From: Bacillota bacterium
GTDB taxonomy: Bacteria; Bacillota; Clostridia; Acetivibrionales; DTU013
Length of the DNA stretch: 34,393 nt
Direction: 5' to 3'
NCBI GenBank assembly: GCA_023399355.1
Contig: JAEWQC010000351.1
Coordinates: 1 to 34,393 of the forward strand
The notes beneath the pieces are model-generated. The model was not told the DNA's origin and did not search any database. It worked only from the letters and a program-made list of their open reading frames with translations. A program made the translations under genes and the position numbers. Positions 30,813-34,393 of the stretch are shown here, piece by piece. Within the stretch, counting starts at the first letter, position 1; each line of letters begins with the position of its first letter.

Positions 30813-31871
30813 ATGGGAAAGCTTGTTGAAATCATGAAACGGAATGATGGCCAGTCTTTGATAATAGTTGCTTTGTTATTGGTCGCTTTATTGGGATTTG
30901 CCGCTTTGTCCATAGATGTGGGTATGATGTCGCTATCAAAAGCAAAACTGCAGGGTACCGTTGACGCTGCAGCTCTGGCAGGAGCACAGGAATTGCCGGA
31001 AAAACCTGTTCAAGCCAAAACCATTGCACAGAACTATGTAACTTTTAATGGGAATACAGGTGATAACGCGACTATCACAATCGGAGCGAATAATAAATCT
31101 ATTACAGTTAAAGTCACGCGTACAGATCGTACGTATTTTGGCAAGGTACTGGGAGTAAGTAGCAGTATTGCGTCAGCGGACGCAACAGCCAGCATAGGCG
31201 TTGCTGCCAGTGTTCCCTGGATCGTGCCTTTTGTTATATCAAAACCGGCAGCTTTCAGCTATGACAAGGTTTACGTAATGCGTATGTATGGCGGCGGAGA
31301 TTATTTGGATTATTCTTCAAGCCATGGTTACCCTACTAATTACAACTATCCTGACGATTACAGCAATGACCCGGTATACAAAAACTATCCGGTCTCCAGC
31401 CCTTATCCGTATCAATTTGACTATATGAATGTTTATATCAAGAAAACTTCAACTTTTAATGATTATATAGAGTATTTAAAAAATGGTTATCATGAGACCT
31501 TTTCAATTAATCAGAACATGTACTATTATGCCCCTTCCAGTGGAGGCAGTACGTCAGTTGACGCTTTTGCAGACAGGGTCACGAGAGACCCGAATACGGA
31601 TTATACAAAAGCAAAGCTCGGAGATGGGCGGGTAATGTTGATTCCTGTAGTAGAAAAAATGTTGAAGCGTACTACAAAAACAGATGGTTCTGTTCCAATA
31701 AAAATAATAGGGTTCGTCGGTTTCTTTATAGAAAAGGTACATAAAAACAGTTACGGAGAGACTTTTTGGTTCGAAGGGAGATTCCTTGAGGATCTCAATA
31801 TAGGTTCAGGTGAGGTCACCTTCGATACGAGCGCAGACTTTGGCCTGCGTGCACAAAAACTTACCGAGTAG
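30813..31871 (+). CDS. TadE/TadG-like surface protein
   Basis: The 352-residue protein starts with a charged leader, then a hydrophobic helix in the context GQSLIIVALLLVALLGFAAL (about residues 13-32) followed by SIDVGMMSLSKAKLQGTVDAAALAGA. That block is the Flp pilus-assembly TadE/G-like motif. A Tyr-rich extracellular region follows, with no recognised catalytic residues. The usual partners (Flp pilin, TadA-C, CpaB) are absent from the window, so it is an orphan minor-pilin-like or exported protein. ATG 30813 has GGTGGGA close upstream. A MKRNDG alternative start eight codons in is possible. Confidence 0.78.
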   Translation: MGKLVEIMKRNDGQSLIIVALLLVALLGFAALSIDVGMMSLSKAKLQGTVDAAALAGAQELPEKPVQAKTIAQNYVTFNGNTGDNATITIGANNKSITVKVTRTDRTYFGKVLGVSSSIASADATASIGVAASVPWIVPFVISKPAAFSYDKVYVMRMYGGGDYLDYSSSHGYPTNYNYPDDYSNDPVYKNYPVSSPYPYQFDYMNVYIKKTSTFNDYIEYLKNGYHETFSINQNMYYYAPSSGGSTSVDAFADRVTRDPNTDYTKAKLGDGRVMLIPVVEKMLKRTTKTDGSVPIKIIGFVGFFIEKVHKNSYGETFWFEGRFLEDLNIGSGEVTFDTSADFGLRAQKLTE

Positions 31872-31876
31872 GCAAA

Positions 31877-31911
31877 GGGCAGTTCCCGGAAACAATTCCG
31901 ACAGACTGCCC
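31877..31911. terminator. probable terminator between convergent genes
   Basis: GGGCAGT (31877-31883) pairs with ACTGCCC (31905-31911), with an inner CGGAA/TTCCG stem. There is little T-run, so the strength is uncertain. Confidence 0.45.
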
Positions 31912-31945
31912 CTGACTGATTGGTACTAAAGCGCTTTGCAGCTTC

Positions 31946-32281
31946 CTACCACTTGCCCTTTTTCATATGGCCTTCGATCTCCGCTTTTGATCTCTGCTTG
32001 ATGATCCATGATTCCTTCAACGCATTTTTAAAAACACCAACACATGGCGGGTCGAGGTTCAGATCAATCCCTTCCTTTGCAAGAACACTTATCCTTGATG
32101 CAAGTGTTACAAGCTCCATATGGATATCGTTCGTCCTGTCTGATTGATATATTTTGTCAGCTTCCTCAGTACTCAGTTCAACAAATTTGTCCTTAGGTGC
32201 GCCGCATTTCGGGCAGACATCAGGAGCTTCCTCTCCCTCATGGATATATCCGCACACACTGCATCTCCACAATTTCTTCAT
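31946..32281 (-). CDS. rubredoxin-like protein with helical C-terminal domain
   Basis: The 111-residue protein has an N-terminal rubredoxin-like iron site (residues about 5-35: CSVCG and CPKCG, with GYIHEGEEAPDVCPKC) and a C-terminal part of about 70 residues that reads helical and carries a His/Glu-bearing HMELVTLASRISVLAKEG. The iron half resembles that of the reverse rubrerythrin at 3123-3668; the second half is not a normal ferritin domain. It is probably a small electron carrier in oxidative-stress defence. Plausible metal ligands exist in the C-terminal half but I cannot name a family. ATG 32281 has AAAGGATG upstream. Confidence 0.8.
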   Translation of the reverse strand: MKKLWRCSVCGYIHEGEEAPDVCPKCGAPKDKFVELSTEEADKIYQSDRTNDIHMELVTLASRISVLAKEGIDLNLDPPCVGVFKNALKESWIIKQRSKAEIEGHMKKGKW

Positions 32282-32354
32282 TGCAATATCATCCTTTCAT
32301 TTACTCAAGATGAACTATTTATACCCATTACTCCTGATTCCTAACATAAAGCGA

Positions 32355-33419
32355 TCAATCAATGGTTACCTTTGCATGCATCGGCATAATCTGAATCCAG
32401 GTTTGACCTATGTTCAGTTTAATCTGATTACCGGTCTCATCCGTATATTTCGTCTGAGAGTTTCTGCTTTCCTTGGACCATTTCAATTTGATCGATTTCC
32501 CTCCGGTTATAAAATAACCGTTGCCGGAGCCTAAGGTATTCATCTCCTGCCGCCCCTTCTGATCGCCCTTGATATCATAATTCGGTACGAACTGGATAAT
32601 GATGTTCTTCGCTTCAAACTGTTTTCCACTGACGCGTTCCATGTGGGCTTTGCCATATCTGAAACGCTTATAGGTGCCTGTCGTTCCATCGTACTCATAT
32701 TTGGTGGCCATTGACGGATATTTCAGTGATATGCTGTTCGCAGGCTCTCCTGCGGCCGGAATGATGTCCGAAGCATTATACGCAAATGGGAATTTTACTT
32801 CCGTTGCCGTCTTGTATTTTACCTTGCTGATATAATCCGTCAAGGCTTTCATCGAAGTATAGGAATCCTGCCAGTTACCCCTTTCCTTTGTCAGATCCCA
32901 GATGACTTCCTTGCCCACATGCATGCCATCTATATCATTGATCTTCCGCTTTCTTATATCCGCCACCGCCTGAGGGCTTCCGCCTACATGTACATAAACG
33001 GCATCGTATTCCATCATGTAATCGAGGAAATAATCCCTTGCACTCCTGACCGGTCCTATCATTTCAGGATCTGTCCCCCAGAAGACGGGCATAAGTCTCG
33101 TCAATCCGCCTTCTACAATTACCTCATAAACGATTTGAGCCTTGTCGAGTCCTCCCTGAGGCAGACTCCTTGTCCCTTCATTGTCAATCATGACAGCAAT
33201 CGGGCGCACCCCTTCCTGCGGAAAGACAAAGGCTCCGCCAGTTGTCAGCGAAGGTTCGGCTGTGGCAGGCTCAGGTGCAGCATCCGGGTTTGGACCGGGT
33301 GTAGCCGTGGTGATTTGAACAGTCCCCGGTTGAGGCTCATTCTTCCCCTGCTGGCTGCAGGCTGCAGTTGCAACCGCCAGCAAGCAAAGTGCCAGAATAG
33401 AAATATGTCTTATTCTCAT
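32355..33419 (-). CDS. DUF3048 family lipoprotein (YerB-like)
   Basis: The 354-residue protein carries a lipoprotein-like signal (C21 after ATAA), a Pro/Ala/Thr linker, then the DUF3048 N-terminal domain: RPIAVMIDNEGTRSLPQGGL, AQIVYEVIVEGGLTRL and GPVRSARDYFLDYM. The C-terminal domain ends with a strand-rich YFITGGKSIKLKWSKE region. The family is widespread in Firmicutes, with YerB of Bacillus as the prototype; its biochemical role is not established and cell-envelope function is inferred from location. ATG 33419 has AGGAGGAAT upstream. It is divergent from the PilZ gene. Confidence 0.9.
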   Translation of the reverse strand: MRIRHISILALCLLAVATAACSQQGKNEPQPGTVQITTATPGPNPDAAPEPATAEPSLTTGGAFVFPQEGVRPIAVMIDNEGTRSLPQGGLDKAQIVYEVIVEGGLTRLMPVFWGTDPEMIGPVRSARDYFLDYMMEYDAVYVHVGGSPQAVADIRKRKINDIDGMHVGKEVIWDLTKERGNWQDSYTSMKALTDYISKVKYKTATEVKFPFAYNASDIIPAAGEPANSISLKYPSMATKYEYDGTTGTYKRFRYGKAHMERVSGKQFEAKNIIIQFVPNYDIKGDQKGRQEMNTLGSGNGYFITGGKSIKLKWSKESRNSQTKYTDETGNQIKLNIGQTWIQIMPMHAKVTID

Positions 33420-33583
33420 CGAAATTCCTCCTGTAAGGACTTTAAAAGCATGTATATATAATTCTACTGCTTTTGATTAATTCCTTTAATGGAGGAATAT
33501 TTTCTATTTATAAAAGATATTTATTGGATAAAAGGGCTAATAGATATATAATTTAATTAAAATGTTTCGGGAGTTTGCCAAAG

Positions 33584-34261
33584 ATGAAACCTAATGAAGT
33601 CCAGCCAGGTACGAGGCTTGAACTTGAATTGCTGAATAAGGACGAAGAAAGAATCGGCAGCACCTATGTGAGCCAGCTATTGGAGACTCTTGAAGAGGAC
33701 TGTCTTGTCATATCCTCGCCCATCTTTGAAGCAAGACTCATTTTCGTGCCGCTTCAAGCGCATATCCGTCTGAATTTCATGCACTCGAAATACGGGCTTC
33801 TTGGGTTTTCTGCCATAGTGATAAAAAGAGAGCACCGCGATAATATTGCCGTCCTGATCATTCAACCGCAAGGAGAGTTGATCAGAATTCAAAGAAGGAA
33901 TCATTTCAGGATGGATCATGTGGCAAACGCATTTGTCTGGATCAGCGAAAAAGGCGATAAGGAAGACCGGAACTCCGCAGCAAAAGCCCTCACAAAAAAT
34001 ATAAGCGGGTCAGGTCTGTGTATCGTTACAGAAATCGATATCCCTAAGAACACTGAAATTAATATCGAATTTAATCTTTCTGAAAGCACGAAGATAAGCG
34101 CAAAGTGCATTGTGATACGTCATGACACTTTTGAGATCAAGAACAAAAAAAACTATGAACTTGGCCTTTATTTCACCAAGCTGTTTCCAAAAGATCAGGA
34201 CAGCATCATCAGGTATATCTTTGAACAGCAGCGTGTCAAGCTGAAGAATGAACCGAAATAG
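33584..34261 (+). CDS. PilZ domain protein (YcgR-like c-di-GMP receptor)
   Basis: The 225-residue protein has an N-terminal YcgR-like beta domain (about residues 1-100) and a PilZ domain (about 105-220). The c-di-GMP motif is seen as RIQRRNHFR (RRxxxR) followed by NISGSG, which fits the D/NxSxxG signature. It should bind c-di-GMP and act as a flagellar brake or related effector; one chemoreceptor is also in this window. I choose ATG 33584, since GGGAG is 10 bases upstream; a TTG at 33575 would be too close to it. A group II intron end begins about 10 bp after its stop codon. Confidence 0.9.
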   Translation: MKPNEVQPGTRLELELLNKDEERIGSTYVSQLLETLEEDCLVISSPIFEARLIFVPLQAHIRLNFMHSKYGLLGFSAIVIKREHRDNIAVLIIQPQGELIRIQRRNHFRMDHVANAFVWISEKGDKEDRNSAAKALTKNISGSGLCIVTEIDIPKNTEINIEFNLSESTKISAKCIVIRHDTFEIKNKKNYELGLYFTKLFPKDQDSIIRYIFEQQRVKLKNEPK

Positions 34262-34271
34262 GACAGATCGG

Positions 34272-34393
34272 ATAGGAGGCTACCCATTAATTGAGTAGCC
34301 GACCTTCCACACCACCGTACATACCGTTCGGTATACGGCGGTTCCAAAGTTTACGCTGAAACTTGCCGATAATAATCAGAAAAGAATATAAAC
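34272..34393 (-). mobile_element. 3' end of a group II intron (domains V and VI), cut by the window edge
   Basis: Read on the minus strand, domain V (about 34310-34343) forms a hairpin with lower stem ACCGCCGTA/TACGGTGGT, a 2-base TG bulge, an upper stem TACC/GGTA and a GAAC loop; a CGC catalytic triad is visible in the lower stem. Domain VI follows (34278-34300), stem GGCTACTC/GGGTAGCC, and the intron ends near CCTAT at about 34272. The reverse-transcriptase gene and 5' part would lie right of the window. The exact 3' boundary is an estimate. Confidence 0.72.

Overview
The window looks like the chromosome of a low-to-mid GC anaerobic Firmicute of class Clostridia. Evidence for this: strong AGGAGG-type ribosome binding sites throughout, a reverse-order rubrerythrin and a second rubredoxin-like protein, a YesM/YesN two-component pair beside a sugar ABC importer, a DUF3048 lipoprotein, a LytTR/DUF3021 pair, and many small TetR/MarR-controlled exporter units. 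No species can be named from the sequence alone.

Layout. (1) 1-6.8 kb: a LytTR/DUF3021 regulator pair; a TetR - flavodoxin - FMN-binding-protein redox operon; reverse rubrerythrin; an LCMT-like methyltransferase; a membrane chemoreceptor; a VOC protein. (2) 6.93-10.76 kb: an intact tRNA-Pro(CGG) whose 3' half is repeated perfectly (45 bp) 3,752 bp downstream. The DNA between is a very small integrative element. It has a tyrosine integrase, an excisionase-like HTH protein, a small unknown gene, candidate integrase arm sites at both ends, a structured GC-rich non-coding segment, and a complete type III toxin-antitoxin locus (AbiQ/ToxN-like RNase toxin plus a three-repeat RNA antitoxin), probably a phage-defence cargo. 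(3) 10.76-19.4 kb: the old tRNA terminator; a 912-residue protein made of two tandem solute-binding domains with no permease nearby; a probable third attachment scar; a nitroreductase; a MarR-regulated heterodimeric ABC exporter; and a decayed tRNA-Pro-like copy. The tRNA-Pro fragments at four places suggest repeated insertion at this locus.

(4) 19.5-22.3 kb: a YhgE/Pip-type membrane protein divergent from its probable TetR repressor, with overlapping consensus promoters and a long inverted repeat. (5) 22.5-30.1 kb: one co-directional minus-strand cluster of sensor kinase, response regulator, sugar-binding lipoprotein, two permeases and a creatininase-family hydrolase. The kinase pair probably senses an extracellular carbohydrate and induces the importer. 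The ATPase is not here and is presumably shared. (6) 30.4-34.4 kb: a YgiT-type zinc-finger protein, a TadE/G-like surface protein, a rubredoxin-like protein, a DUF3048 lipoprotein, a PilZ c-di-GMP receptor, and the 3' end (domains V and VI) of a minus-strand group II intron that runs off the right edge.

A recurring peculiarity is short tandem repetition at gene borders: 15-bp units carrying a Shine-Dalgarno, ATG and stop before the FMN-binding gene; 14-bp units across the marR stop; and 9-bp units at the marR start and inside yhgE. The most interesting objects are the type III toxin-antitoxin element and its non-coding segment, the attachment scars, the tandem binding protein, and the start/stop repeat array.
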